From Pseudohongiella spirulinae (GTDB taxonomy: Bacteria > Pseudomonadota > Gammaproteobacteria > Pseudomonadales > Pseudohongiellaceae): a DNA stretch of 64,000 bases. Numbering within the stretch: the stretch's first letter is position 1; every line of letters begins with the position of its first letter. Below, piece by piece: positions 29,420-39,502 of this stretch. The notes beneath the pieces are model-generated. The model did no database searches, had not been told where the DNA came from, and was given only the letters and a program-made list of their open reading frames with translations. A program made the position numbers and the translations under genes. The DNA lies in the NCBI RefSeq assembly GCF_001444425.1, contig NZ_CP013189.1, forward strand, positions 1,302,001-1,366,000. Reading direction: 5' to 3'.

Positions 29420-30400
29420 ATGAAAACAGCAACGGTTTGGCAGGATTGCGGATTTGGCATTACCTGCATTGATACCGGGTTGTTTCGTGACGGTCTGGCG
29501 GCCTGTTATCTGCTGCGTTCAGGAGATGAAGTCGCCCTGATCGATACCGGGCCGCGCAATAGTGTGCCAAGAATACTTCAGACCATTGCCGATCATGGTC
29601 TTACTCCAGATCAGGTTCGCTGGGTTATGCCTACCCACGTCCATCTTGATCATGCCGGCGGTGCCGGGGCTTTGCTTGCGGAATTCCCCAATGCCGACAT
29701 GCTTGTCCATGAGCGCGGCGCCCGACACATGATTGAACCCGCGAAGTTGCAGGCGGGATCGCTGGCCGTGTATGGCGAGAAGCGTTATAAGGCGGCTTTT
29801 GGTGAGCTGGTGGCGGCTGATGCTGATCGTGTTATCAGTGTGGTCGAGGGCGATGAATTCTGTGTCGGCACCCGCCGATTGCAGATACTCGATACGCCGG
29901 GGCATGCCCGGCATCATTACGTGGTCTGGGATGCTGAAAGCAATGGCTTGTTTACCGGAGATACCTTTGGAGTCAGTTACCCAGAGCTGAACACGGGTCG
30001 ACAGCCTTTTATATTTCCGCCGACAACACCTGTTCAGTTTGACCCGCAGGCATGGCATGCCTCCCTGGATCGCCTGTTGACGTTACCGGTGGAGCGAGTC
30101 TTTCTCACACATTTTGGCATGCACGAACAACCTCAGTCGCTGGCTCAGCAGTTACACGAACAGATCGATCGTTACGTCAATCTGGCGCGCCAGGTTGTGG
30201 CAGGCAAGTCCCGCTCAGACTGGTCAGCCGACGAACTGCACCCGGTGTTATCCGCCAAGCTCATGCAGAACAGTCTGGATGAACTGGCGGCACGGCGCTG
30301 CCCACAACCGCCGGCTCTCATTCGACAGGCCCTGGCGGGAGATATGGACCTCAATGCTCAGGGACTTGTCGACTGGTTGTTCAAGTCGTCACCGACGTGA
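29420..30400 (+). CDS. Metallo-beta-lactamase-fold hydrolase
   Basis: A 326-residue protein with the zinc-binding MBL signature THVHLDHAGGAGAL, further ligands at LDTPGHARHHYVVWD and GLFTGDTFGVSYPEL, and a final His in VFLTHFGMHEQ. The C-terminal 100 residues are helical. It starts 11 bases after der (ATG 29420; an in-frame TTG lies at 29414). Similar stand-alone MBL proteins act on thioesters, lactones or are of unknown role; no substrate can be assigned. Confidence 0.88.
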   Translation: MKTATVWQDCGFGITCIDTGLFRDGLAACYLLRSGDEVALIDTGPRNSVPRILQTIADHGLTPDQVRWVMPTHVHLDHAGGAGALLAEFPNADMLVHERGARHMIEPAKLQAGSLAVYGEKRYKAAFGELVAADADRVISVVEGDEFCVGTRRLQILDTPGHARHHYVVWDAESNGLFTGDTFGVSYPELNTGRQPFIFPPTTPVQFDPQAWHASLDRLLTLPVERVFLTHFGMHEQPQSLAQQLHEQIDRYVNLARQVVAGKSRSDWSADELHPVLSAKLMQNSLDELAARRCPQPPALIRQALAGDMDLNAQGLVDWLFKSSPT

Positions 30401-30829
30401 CATCAGCAGGGCATCGATGCTCAGTTTGCCGGGGCCAAAGGAAAACAGTACGAAGTACATTACAAAGTACATAGCCGCCAGCTCACCATTGTTCAAGGTC
30501 GGGAACCAGGCAGGGTGCGCAGTCAGGTATGCCATGACCATCAGTATGGCGGCCAGTGCAGCGGCGTAGCGGGTGAACAGCCCCAGCACCAGCAAAGCAC
30601 CGCCAAACAATTCTATAACACCTGCAACCCAGAGCATATTGAGCCCGACATCAATGCCAAAAAAATCCATTCCGCCGGTCAGCGGCTGAGCCCGCTCACC
30701 AAAGATTTTTGGCCAACCGTGGGTCATGAACATGGCACTGCCCAATACGCGCATAATGGTCCATGACAGTGTCTGGGTATTTTCGCCGATGGCGTTAACC
30801 AATTTGCCCAGCGAACGGATAACTGACAT
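30389..30829 (-). CDS. DoxX family membrane protein
   Basis: A 146-residue protein with four hydrophobic segments and the DoxX signature (FMTHGWPKIFG, VIELFGGALLVLGLFTRYAA). DoxX-type proteins are linked to membrane redox or quinone metabolism but are poorly understood. Its 3' end overlaps the convergent MBL gene by 12 bases, and it is divergent from rodA. Confidence 0.85.
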   Translation of the reverse strand: MSVIRSLGKLVNAIGENTQTLSWTIMRVLGSAMFMTHGWPKIFGERAQPLTGGMDFFGIDVGLNMLWVAGVIELFGGALLVLGLFTRYAAALAAILMVMAYLTAHPAWFPTLNNGELAAMYFVMYFVLFSFGPGKLSIDALLMSRR

Positions 30830-30933
30830 GAGTGTCCCCTCTTTATTGTTTGTGAATATGCATTGAGAATAGACTTAAAAACGACCTTGGGCTACCCTTT
30901 TGTCGCTACTTCCTGGAGTCCGGAAAAACATTC

Positions 30934-32079
30934 ATGGCAGAACTATTGCGACGATTATACGCTCCGCGCTTCGACCTGAGTCCACAGGAGCGTACACTTG
31001 CCTGGCGTCTGCATCTGGATTTGCCACTGCTGGCCGCATTGTTGTTGTTGAGTTGTCTGGGCATGTTTGTGTTGTACAGCGCCAGTGGTGAACATGGGCC
31101 TACGGTGGTGCGGCAGGCGATACGGCTGGGAGTGGGATTTGCGGTACTGCTGGTGTTTGCCCAGTTGCCGCCCAGAACATTCAGGTATTGGGCAATTCCT
31201 CTGTTTGTGGTGGGTTTGCTGCTTCTGGTACTGGTGCTGTTTTTTGGTTCGGTCTCCAATGGAGCTCAGCGCTGGCTGCGGATACCCGGTCTGGGGCTGT
31301 TTCAGCCATCTGAAATTATGAAGCTGTCATTGCCGATCACAGTTGCCTGGTATTTCAGTAAACGCAGTCTGCCACCATCGCTGCTGGACATCGCCGTAGC
31401 GCTTGTGATTATTGCTGTTCCCAGTTTTCTGATTGCCAATCAGCCGGATCTTGGTACTTCAATCCTGGTGGGCATGGCCGGTATTATTGTGTTGTTTTTT
31501 GCTGGCATTTCATGGCGAATTGTCTCCTTTGCTGGCATTTCTGCAGTGATAGCCGCGCCATTAATGTATCTGTTTGTGCTGGAGCCCTATCAGCGTCGGC
31601 GGGTTGATACCTTGTTTAATCCAGAGGCGGATCCACTGGGCGCTGGCTGGAATATTATTCAATCCAAGATTGCAATTGGCTCTGGCGGCCTGTTTGGTAA
31701 AGGCTGGCTGAACGGCACGCAATCAAGACTGGATTTTCTTCCCGAGTCTTCCACAGACTTCATCCTTGCTGTGATTGGTGAGGAGTTCGGTTTTATCGGT
31801 ATTGTGATCCTGCTGGCACTTTATATGTTCATTATTGCCCGAGGCATGATAATCAGCTGGCAGGCTCGCGAGACCTTCTCCAGATTGCTTGGCATCAGTC
31901 TGTCCTTGACCTTCTGTATCTACGTGATTGTTAATATGGGCATGGTCTCCGGCCTGTTGCCAGTGGTTGGTGTACCGCTGCCGCTGGTCAGTTATGGTGG
32001 TACCTCTGCCGTAACGCTACTGGCTGGTTTTGGCATATTAATGTCAATTCACACACATCGTCGACTGCTGCCTCCCTGA
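30934..32079 (+). CDS. rodA: Rod-shape SEDS glycosyltransferase RodA
   Basis: SEDS-family peptidoglycan polymerase of the elongasome (381 residues, about ten membrane segments). Family motifs include FVLYSASG, NGAQRWL, FQPSEIMKLSLP, NQPDLGTSIL, the catalytic-region sequence LPESSTDFILAVIGEEFGF and the C-terminal PLPLVSYGGTSAVTLLAGFG. Its partner PBP2 gene (mrdA), usually adjacent, is not next to it; DoxX lies divergently upstream. Confidence 0.95.
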   Translation: MAELLRRLYAPRFDLSPQERTLAWRLHLDLPLLAALLLLSCLGMFVLYSASGEHGPTVVRQAIRLGVGFAVLLVFAQLPPRTFRYWAIPLFVVGLLLLVLVLFFGSVSNGAQRWLRIPGLGLFQPSEIMKLSLPITVAWYFSKRSLPPSLLDIAVALVIIAVPSFLIANQPDLGTSILVGMAGIIVLFFAGISWRIVSFAGISAVIAAPLMYLFVLEPYQRRRVDTLFNPEADPLGAGWNIIQSKIAIGSGGLFGKGWLNGTQSRLDFLPESSTDFILAVIGEEFGFIGIVILLALYMFIIARGMIISWQARETFSRLLGISLSLTFCIYVIVNMGMVSGLLPVVGVPLPLVSYGGTSAVTLLAGFGILMSIHTHRRLLPP

Positions 32080-32099
32080 TCAGGCTAGTCAGCATTGAT

Positions 32100-32126
32100 T
32101 CAAGTTTTTTTGCCGAGCGGCCGTTA
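32100..32126 (+). promoter_or_regulatory. FliA-like promoter before the chemoreceptor gene
   Basis: TCAAG (32100-32104) and GCCGTTA (32120-32126) resemble the -35 and -10 elements of sigma-28 (FliA) motility promoters, with spacing one base longer than usual. The downstream gene is a chemoreceptor, which fits. No experimental support. Confidence 0.35.
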
Positions 32127-32152
32127 TAGTTGTTGGACAAACAATAACTATA
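32125..32152. repeat. Inverted repeat between the chemoreceptor promoter and gene
   Basis: TATAGTTGTTG (32125-32135) and CAATAACTATA (32142-32152) form an 11-bp dyad with one G-U pair and a 6-base centre, ending 19 bases before the chemoreceptor start. It could be an operator or an mRNA hairpin near the ribosome site. Confidence 0.5.
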
Positions 32153-32171
32153 GTGATCGGGTGCCTCAGCT

Positions 32172-33836
32172 ATGTTCTCCAGAGTCTCTGCTCCAGACCT
32201 CCCTGTAACTCTGTTATTTCTTGCGCAACTCGGCCTCGCCGGCCAGTCCTGGATCGCACTCAGTGGTGTCAATTTGCTGGTTGCACTGGCATTTCTGGCG
32301 GGTACGCTGGCCTGCACAGTCCTGATCTGGCTGCGCAGCAATCAGCGTGGTGCCAGCGCCGAGCTGTTGCAGGTGCTGCGAACTGTCAATGAAGCGCAGG
32401 GAGATCTGTCGTCCCGTATGGCAGAGAGCGGCGATAGTCAGCAGATTGAGACTGCCCGGCTGTTTAATCAATTCATGGATCGATTGCGGGTGGCACTGGA
32501 GGATCTTCGGAGCCACAGTATCCGTGTGACGTTGACGTCAGCCCAGGGACGTAAAGTCGCTGAAGAGGCCAGTCGTGACGCTGGCAAGCAGGAAGACTAC
32601 TCCGAGGTTATTTACAACGCCAGTGAGGAGACAGCGACGGCTATTGAACAGCTTTCACGCTGGACCAGTAATATTGCCGATCTCAATTCCCGGCACTTGT
32701 CGACCGCTCAGGATGCAGTACAGGATCTGGTTACGGCCAACAGCCAGATACGCGAGATTGGCACCATGATGCAACAGTTTCACGGTACTGTGTCGCAGTT
32801 GGAGAAAACCTCTGAAAGTATCAGGGCAATTTTGGGCACAGTGCAGGGCTTTGCCGCACAGACCAATATGTTGGCACTGAACGCGGCGATTGAGGCTGCC
32901 CGGGCAGGCGAACAAGGACGCGGTTTTGCCGTGGTGGCGGATGAAGTGCGGGATCTGGCGGTCAAGGTGCGCGGCTCGGCGGACGAAATTGGCTCGCTGC
33001 TGGAAGAGATGATAAACGTCGTTTCTGAAACATCAAGCGGGACAGAAAAAATGATCACTGAAACGGATTTCGCTCGCAGCTCCATCGATAAATCAGCCTC
33101 AGAGTTCGAACACATGGTTACCGGCTTTCAGTCTACTCATACAGATCTGCTGCAGGTCAGCTCGGCGGCAGAGCAACTGTCAGTCAGTAACCAGGATATT
33201 CGTTCCCGCAGTCATGAAATTCGTGAACTGGGCGTGCGGATTCGTCAGGATATGGAAAAGAACAACGAGCAGACCCAGGAGCTGCTCGATTCCACCGACA
33301 AGGCCCTGCATAAGCTTTGCCAATTCCGGATTGGACGGGGAGAGCTTGAGGAGGTACTGGAGAGACTGGAGCACCGGCGCGACCAGATAGAACCTGAGCT
33401 TGCTCGTCTGCTTGCAGATGGTGTGGATATGTTTGACCGGAATCATCAGGCGATTCCTGGCACTAACCCGGTAAAATTCGACGTCTCCTATGCCAGAGCC
33501 TTTCAACAAGCCTGCCAGCAGTTTATCGATCAGTGGGCAGCAGAAGATGACGGCGCGCTCTACTGTTTGCCTTTGGACAACAAAGGATATGTGGCCATTC
33601 ATCGTAGCGAGTTATCACAGGAACCGACGGGTGATCCCGAAATTGATCTGGCCAGAAGTCGTCATATGCGTTTCTTCCAGAACCGTGATATCCCTTACAT
33701 GGGGCGTTTCAGGTTGCAGAGTTATTTGCGTGATACCGGAGAGGTTATGTTTAACCTCTCCGTGCCAATTCATATTAACGGAAATTATTGGGGCGGCCTG
33801 TTTCTCGGCCTGCCGGCGGCCCGTCTGGGCTTATGA
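32172..33836 (+). CDS. Methyl-accepting chemotaxis protein with C-terminal sensor-like domain
   Basis: A 554-residue chemoreceptor. Two N-terminal hydrophobic stretches (about 10-55) are joined by almost no loop, so there is no periplasmic ligand domain. The MCP signalling helix hairpin has the conserved tip [20 protein letters not shown] (about 230-250) followed by [12 protein letters not shown]. Beyond it, residues about 380-554 hold a domain with [25 protein letters not shown] and [20 protein letters not shown], the pattern of Cache-like sensor domains that in some receptors follow the signalling domain and face the cytoplasm. The likely signal is intracellular. No che genes are in this window. 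Confidence 0.9.
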   Translation: MFSRVSAPDLPVTLLFLAQLGLAGQSWIALSGVNLLVALAFLAGTLACTVLIWLRSNQRGASAELLQVLRTVNEAQGDLSSRMAESGDSQQIETARLFNQFMDRLRVALEDLRSHSIRVTLTSAQGRKVAEEASRDAGKQEDYSEVIYNASEETATAIEQLSRWTSNIADLNSRHLSTAQDAVQDLVTANSQIREIGTMMQQFHGTVSQLEKTSESIRAILGTVQGFAAQTNMLALNAAIEAARAGEQGRGFAVVADEVRDLAVKVRGSADEIGSLLEEMINVVSETSSGTEKMITETDFARSSIDKSASEFEHMVTGFQSTHTDLLQVSSAAEQLSVSNQDIRSRSHEIRELGVRIRQDMEKNNEQTQELLDSTDKALHKLCQFRIGRGELEEVLERLEHRRDQIEPELARLLADGVDMFDRNHQAIPGTNPVKFDVSYARAFQQACQQFIDQWAAEDDGALYCLPLDNKGYVAIHRSELSQEPTGDPEIDLARSRHMRFFQNRDIPYMGRFRLQSYLRDTGEVMFNLSVPIHINGNYWGGLFLGLPAARLGL

Positions 33837-34529
33837 TTCGCTGTGACGGTTGACCAGAGCAATCATGTCGATGGGGTTTTGCGGTACGGGGTTCTGGCGA
33901 CCATTAACAAACAGAGCGGGTGTGGATCGCACACCTGCGCGGGTTCCGCCGCGCTGATCGTTTCTCACCTTTTGCGCCAATACATCGGATGCCATGTCCT
34001 GATGAGCCTGTTCGACGTCCAGATCCAGTTGCTCAAGGTAACCATCGAATTCACTTTCTACATCGATCAGCGTTGACCAATAGGCCTGGTTCAGAAACAG
34101 CAGGTCATACATCTCCCAGAATTTTCCCTGCGCGCCAGCGGCTTCAGCATACAGCGCCGCTGACCAGGCGTGCTGGTGGGTACTTGTCAGCGGGTAATGT
34201 CGGAACACAAGCTGTACGCGCTCAGCAATGCGTGGCCAGGCTTGCGCCATGACGCGGTGTTCGGTCGCGCAGGCCGGACACTGAAAGTCTGCATAGACAA
34301 CCATCGTTATTGGTGCGTCAGGGTTGCCTTTTACATGGTCTGCAGCGCCGACCTGATCGGGCGCATACACTTCACCCTGCCCGAGGAATCCATAAAGCAC
34401 ACCGATAAGCACCAGCGGAACCAGGATGACCAGCGCAGCGCGGGTGAGGTTTTTCTGTAACTTCTGCTTGCGCTCCGCGGCCTGTTGTTTCTGTTCACGA
34501 ATCAATCGTTGCTGTTCGCGTTTATTCAT
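33831..34529 (-). CDS. Membrane-anchored DsbA-like thioredoxin-fold protein
   Basis: A 232-residue protein with a basic N-terminus, one membrane segment ([19 protein letters not shown], about 32-50) and a periplasmic DsbA-type domain with active-site CPAC (Cys84, Cys87) in [13 protein letters not shown] and the cis-Pro region [15 protein letters not shown] 34529 is chosen because GGAGGA lies just before it; a GTG four codons upstream is also in frame. It overlaps the end of xseA by 8 bases, suggesting translational coupling. Substrates are unknown. Confidence 0.88.
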   Translation of the reverse strand: MNKREQQRLIREQKQQAAERKQKLQKNLTRAALVILVPLVLIGVLYGFLGQGEVYAPDQVGAADHVKGNPDAPITMVVYADFQCPACATEHRVMAQAWPRIAERVQLVFRHYPLTSTHQHAWSAALYAEAAGAQGKFWEMYDLLFLNQAYWSTLIDVESEFDGYLEQLDLDVEQAHQDMASDVLAQKVRNDQRGGTRAGVRSTPALFVNGRQNPVPQNPIDMIALVNRHSES

Positions 34530-35763
34530 GTGTTCCTCCACGAATCACCTGGGTAACTGTGCTGACGATTTCTCCGTCAGACAATCGTGTCAATATTGTG
34601 TCGCCCTCACTGGCCTGTGTGACGGAAGTCAGAACGCCATTCGGCTCATTGCGGGTAATGCTGTAACCCCGCTGCAATGTCTGCAGAGGGCTGATGTTAT
34701 CAAGGTTTCGGGCCAACATCTGCAGTTTCAGTTGCCTTTGCTCAATCATCCTGCGAACCGCTCTGATCAGTCGTTGTTCCAGCTGCCCAAGTTGTTGTGA
34801 CTGGTCCTGCAGACGTCGACCAGGATGCTGGAGCCGACGTCGAAGCCAATCCAGCTGCTGCTGGCGCTGGTTGAGCAAGGCTGTCATCTGACGCAGCAGA
34901 CGCTGGCTGAATTGTTCAAGCTGGCGCAACAGGATTGATTGATCGGCGCTCAGTAACTCAGCGGCAGCCGAGGGAGTGGGTGCGCGTACATCTGCAACAA
35001 AATCGGCAATGCTGACATCTGTTTCATGACCGACTGCGCTGACAACCGGTAAGCTGCTTATGGCGATGGCGCGCGCCACAGTCTCGCTGTTAAACGCCTG
35101 CAGATCTTCGAGCGAACCACCGCCTCTTGCGAGCAGCACGACATCAATGGCCAGTCGATCTCTGAGAGCATTAGCCGATTGCAAAGCTTTTGTGATGGCA
35201 TCCGGGGAATCTGCACCCTGCACCGGAACCGGGATCACAGTGACTTTCAAGGTAGGGTCGCGACGACTCAATACGCTGATGATGTCATGCAGCACTGCGC
35301 CAGCAGGTGAGGTGATCACGGCAATATGTCGGGTTTTTCGCGGCAGTGCCTGTTTGCCTTGTGGGTCAAACAAACCTTCGTCAGCCAGTTTTTGCTTGAG
35401 TGCCTCAAAGGCGCGTTGCAGTGCTCCGGCGCCGGCATCCTGCATGGACTCCAGAATCAGTTGATAGTCGCCGCGGCCCTCATACAGACTTAATTTTCCT
35501 TTCACCAGGACCTGCATACCGTTAGTTGGTCGCAGGCGGACTGTCGCATTGCGGTTGCGGAACATGGCGCAACGGATCTGCGCCTGCTCATCTTTCAGGG
35601 TCAGGTACCAGTGACCGGATCCTGGCATGGCCAGGTTGGATATTTCACCTTCGACTGTGACGGCTGGAAAACAGTCTTCAAGCAGGCTGCGGGCCAGCCG
35701 GTTGAGAGTGCTGACGCTAAGGACGCTTTGTTCCGGAGACGGTGTTGCTGACGGTTTTATCAT
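34522..35763 (-). CDS. xseA: Exodeoxyribonuclease VII large subunit
   Basis: XseA (413 residues) forms exonuclease VII with XseB and degrades single-stranded DNA. The N-terminal OB-fold (LARSLLEDCFPAVTVEGEIS, GHWYLTLKDEQAQIRCAMF) and the catalytic domain (SPAGAVLHDIISVLSRRDP, LARGGGSLEDLQAFNSE, VGHETDVSIADFVADVRAPT) are clear, followed by a long coiled-coil region. It is divergent from guaB with only 65 bases between, as in many gammaproteobacteria. Confidence 0.95.
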   Translation of the reverse strand: MIKPSATPSPEQSVLSVSTLNRLARSLLEDCFPAVTVEGEISNLAMPGSGHWYLTLKDEQAQIRCAMFRNRNATVRLRPTNGMQVLVKGKLSLYEGRGDYQLILESMQDAGAGALQRAFEALKQKLADEGLFDPQGKQALPRKTRHIAVITSPAGAVLHDIISVLSRRDPTLKVTVIPVPVQGADSPDAITKALQSANALRDRLAIDVVLLARGGGSLEDLQAFNSETVARAIAISSLPVVSAVGHETDVSIADFVADVRAPTPSAAAELLSADQSILLRQLEQFSQRLLRQMTALLNQRQQQLDWLRRRLQHPGRRLQDQSQQLGQLEQRLIRAVRRMIEQRQLKLQMLARNLDNISPLQTLQRGYSITRNEPNGVLTSVTQASEGDTILTRLSDGEIVSTVTQVIRGGTHE

Positions 35764-35772
35764 GGACCGCAG

Positions 35773-35801
35773 TTTACCTCAGCATCCCAGATCTGTATAA
35801 T
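35773..35801 (+). promoter_or_regulatory. Sigma-70 promoter of guaB
   Basis: TTTACC (35773-35778), a 17-base spacer and a perfect TATAAT (35796-35801) precede the guaB start by 27 bases, giving a short leader beginning near 35808. Confidence 0.65.
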
Positions 35802-35822
35802 CGCGTTTTTGTGGATAGGTGA

Positions 35823-37298
<1,476 letters not shown>

Positions 37299-37329
37299 TG
37301 CAGATCTTATTTTTTAGCATGTCTTGAAT

Positions 37330-37370
37330 ACACCGCTGTCAGTAAGCAATCTGATAGCGGTGTTTTTATT
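37330..37370 (+). terminator. Intrinsic terminator between guaB and guaA
   Basis: ACACCGCT (37330-37337) pairs with AGCGGTGT (37356-37363), with an inner TCAG/CTGA stem, followed by TTTTATT. It lies between the guaB stop and the guaA start and may set the relative level of the two enzymes. Confidence 0.75.
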
Positions 37371-37389
37371 ACCACGGAAGCCCTGAACA

Positions 37390-38970
37390 ATGACCCAGAC
37401 CAATATCCACAGCCAGAAAATCCTGATTCTTGATTTTGGATCTCAATACACCCAGTTGATTGCTCGCCGTATCAGGGAACTGGGTGTGTATTGTGAGATC
37501 TGGGACTACCAGTGCACTGAGCAGGAAGTGCGGGATTTTGCGGCGGATGGCATTGTGTTTTCCGGAGGTCCCGAAACGGCAACTCTGGCGGACTCACCAC
37601 AGGCAGCGGCCTACCTGTTTGAATTGGATGTACCATTGCTGGGAATCTGCTATGGCATGCAGACTATGGCGGAACAGTTGGGCGGTAAGGTTGAAGCCTC
37701 CGATAAATCCGAATTTGGCTATGCCAAAGTAAATCTGTGCGCGCCAGGCGCTCTGTTTGCTGGCATAGAAGATCATGTCAACTCAGAAGGAGTCGCACAG
37801 CTGGACGTCTGGATGAGCCACGGTGACAAAGTAGTCAGAGTGCCACCCGGGTTTGTGATCAGTGCGGAAACCGATAGTGCGCCGATAGCGGCCATGGCTG
37901 ATGAGCAGCGTCGTTTCTACGGAGTGCAGTTTCACCCGGAAGTTACTCACACCCTGCAGGGGCAGCGCATATTGGAACGCTTTGTCAGAGATATTTGTGG
38001 CTGCGAAGCGTTGTGGACATCTGCCAATATCATTGAGGATGCCATCAATACTGTACGTGAACAGGTAGGTGATGATCATGTTTTGTTGGGACTGTCAGGG
38101 GGAGTTGATTCTTCGGTGGTCGCAGCATTATTACATCGAGCGATCGGCAAGCAGTTGACTTGTGTGTTTGTGGACAATGGATTGCTGCGTTTGAACGAAG
38201 GTGATCAAGTCATGGCGACTTTTGCCCGCAACATGGGGGTGAAGGTTATCCGCGTGGATGCTGAAGAGCTGTTCCTCAGCCGTTTGGCAGGTGTCGAAGA
38301 TCCTGAGCAAAAGCGCAAGATTATTGGCAATACATTTATTGAAGTGTTTGACACTGAGGCAGCTAAAATTCCTAACGTGAAATGGCTTGCCCAGGGAACG
38401 ATTTATCCGGATGTCATTGAGTCAGCCGGATCCCGCACTGGCAAGGCACACGTTATCAAGTCGCATCATAACGTTGGTGGTCTGCCGGAGCACATGACAC
38501 TGAAACTGGTTGAGCCCCTGCGTGAGCTTTTCAAAGATGAAGTGCGACGAATTGGTGTCGAGTTGGGGCTGCCTTACGATATGGTTTATCGACATCCATT
38601 TCCCGGACCGGGTCTCGGGGTTCGTATTCTGGGTGAAGTTAAAAAAGAATACTGCGAAGTTCTGCGCCGCGCCGATGCCATATTCATAGAAGAACTGCAT
38701 AAGGCTGATTACTACCATAAGGTGAGTCAGGCGTTTGCTGTGTTTCTGCCGGTTCGCTCAGTCGGTGTTGTGGGCGATGGTCGACGTTACTCCTGGGTGA
38801 TTGCAGTTCGGGCCGTGGAAACCATCGATTTTATGACTGCCCGCTGGGCTCGGCTGCCTTATGAGCTGCTCGAAACTGTATCAAATCGTATTATCAATGA
38901 GATTACCGATGTTTCCAGGGTGACTTATGATATTTCTTCCAAACCGCCAGCCACAATTGAATGGGAATAA
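37390..38970 (+). CDS. guaA: GMP synthase (glutamine-hydrolysing)
   Basis: Converts XMP to GMP using glutamine and ATP (526 residues). The N-terminal class I glutamine amidotransferase has its nucleophile Cys in [12 protein letters not shown] and the His/Glu pair in [10 protein letters not shown]. The ATP-pyrophosphatase P-loop is [14 protein letters not shown] and the C-terminal dimerisation domain ends PPATIEWE. tadA begins at the base right after the stop. Confidence 0.97.
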   Translation: MTQTNIHSQKILILDFGSQYTQLIARRIRELGVYCEIWDYQCTEQEVRDFAADGIVFSGGPETATLADSPQAAAYLFELDVPLLGICYGMQTMAEQLGGKVEASDKSEFGYAKVNLCAPGALFAGIEDHVNSEGVAQLDVWMSHGDKVVRVPPGFVISAETDSAPIAAMADEQRRFYGVQFHPEVTHTLQGQRILERFVRDICGCEALWTSANIIEDAINTVREQVGDDHVLLGLSGGVDSSVVAALLHRAIGKQLTCVFVDNGLLRLNEGDQVMATFARNMGVKVIRVDAEELFLSRLAGVEDPEQKRKIIGNTFIEVFDTEAAKIPNVKWLAQGTIYPDVIESAGSRTGKAHVIKSHHNVGGLPEHMTLKLVEPLRELFKDEVRRIGVELGLPYDMVYRHPFPGPGLGVRILGEVKKEYCEVLRRADAIFIEELHKADYYHKVSQAFAVFLPVRSVGVVGDGRRYSWVIAVRAVETIDFMTARWARLPYELLETVSNRIINEITDVSRVTYDISSKPPATIEWE

Positions 38971-39459
38971 ATGAGCGGTCAGGAGCAGGACGATTTTTTT
39001 ATGCAGCAAGCACTGGCGCTTGCGGCTCGCGCCGCTGAGCTGGGCGAAGTGCCCGTCGGTGCAGTGCTGGTGAAAGACGGGCAGGTCATTGGGCAGGGTT
39101 TCAACCAGCCGGTCAGAGCGCACGATGTGACGGCGCATGCCGAAATTCAGGCCTTGCGTGATGCCGGTCAGCATCTGGGTAATTACCGACTGCCCGGCAC
39201 GACGCTCTATGTCACCATTGAACCCTGCACCATGTGCTACGGTGCCATTGTGCATGCGCGGGTTCAACGCCTTGTGTTTGGTGCTACTGAACCCAAATAT
39301 GGCGCAGTTGTCAGTGGCCAGCAATTGGCGCAGAGCGGTCGCTTCAATCATCAGCCGCAGATTTCGTCAGGTATTTTGGCCGGGCCGTGTGGACAAATGA
39401 TGCGTGATTTCTTTGCACAACGACGGCTACAGGGCAGGCAGACAGTCACCAGACCATGA
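38971..39459 (+). CDS. tadA: tRNA-specific adenosine deaminase TadA
   Basis: Deaminates A34 to inosine in tRNA-Arg(ACG) (162 residues). The zinc site and catalytic Glu are in TAHAEIQAL, and the two Cys ligands in IEPCTMCYGAIVHARV, the TadA form of the deaminase signature. It starts directly after guaA with no gap, so the two are co-transcribed. Confidence 0.95.
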   Translation: MSGQEQDDFFMQQALALAARAAELGEVPVGAVLVKDGQVIGQGFNQPVRAHDVTAHAEIQALRDAGQHLGNYRLPGTTLYVTIEPCTMCYGAIVHARVQRLVFGATEPKYGAVVSGQQLAQSGRFNHQPQISSGILAGPCGQMMRDFFAQRRLQGRQTVTRP

Positions 39460-39502
39460 CGCAGATGTTTTTTAATTTAACAGAACAGGGCTTACACAGA
39501 CT

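Noticed and set aside
37299-37389. A purine riboswitch between guaB and guaA
   Set aside because: The sequence is fully explained by a hairpin with a U-tract; no aptamer core is visible.
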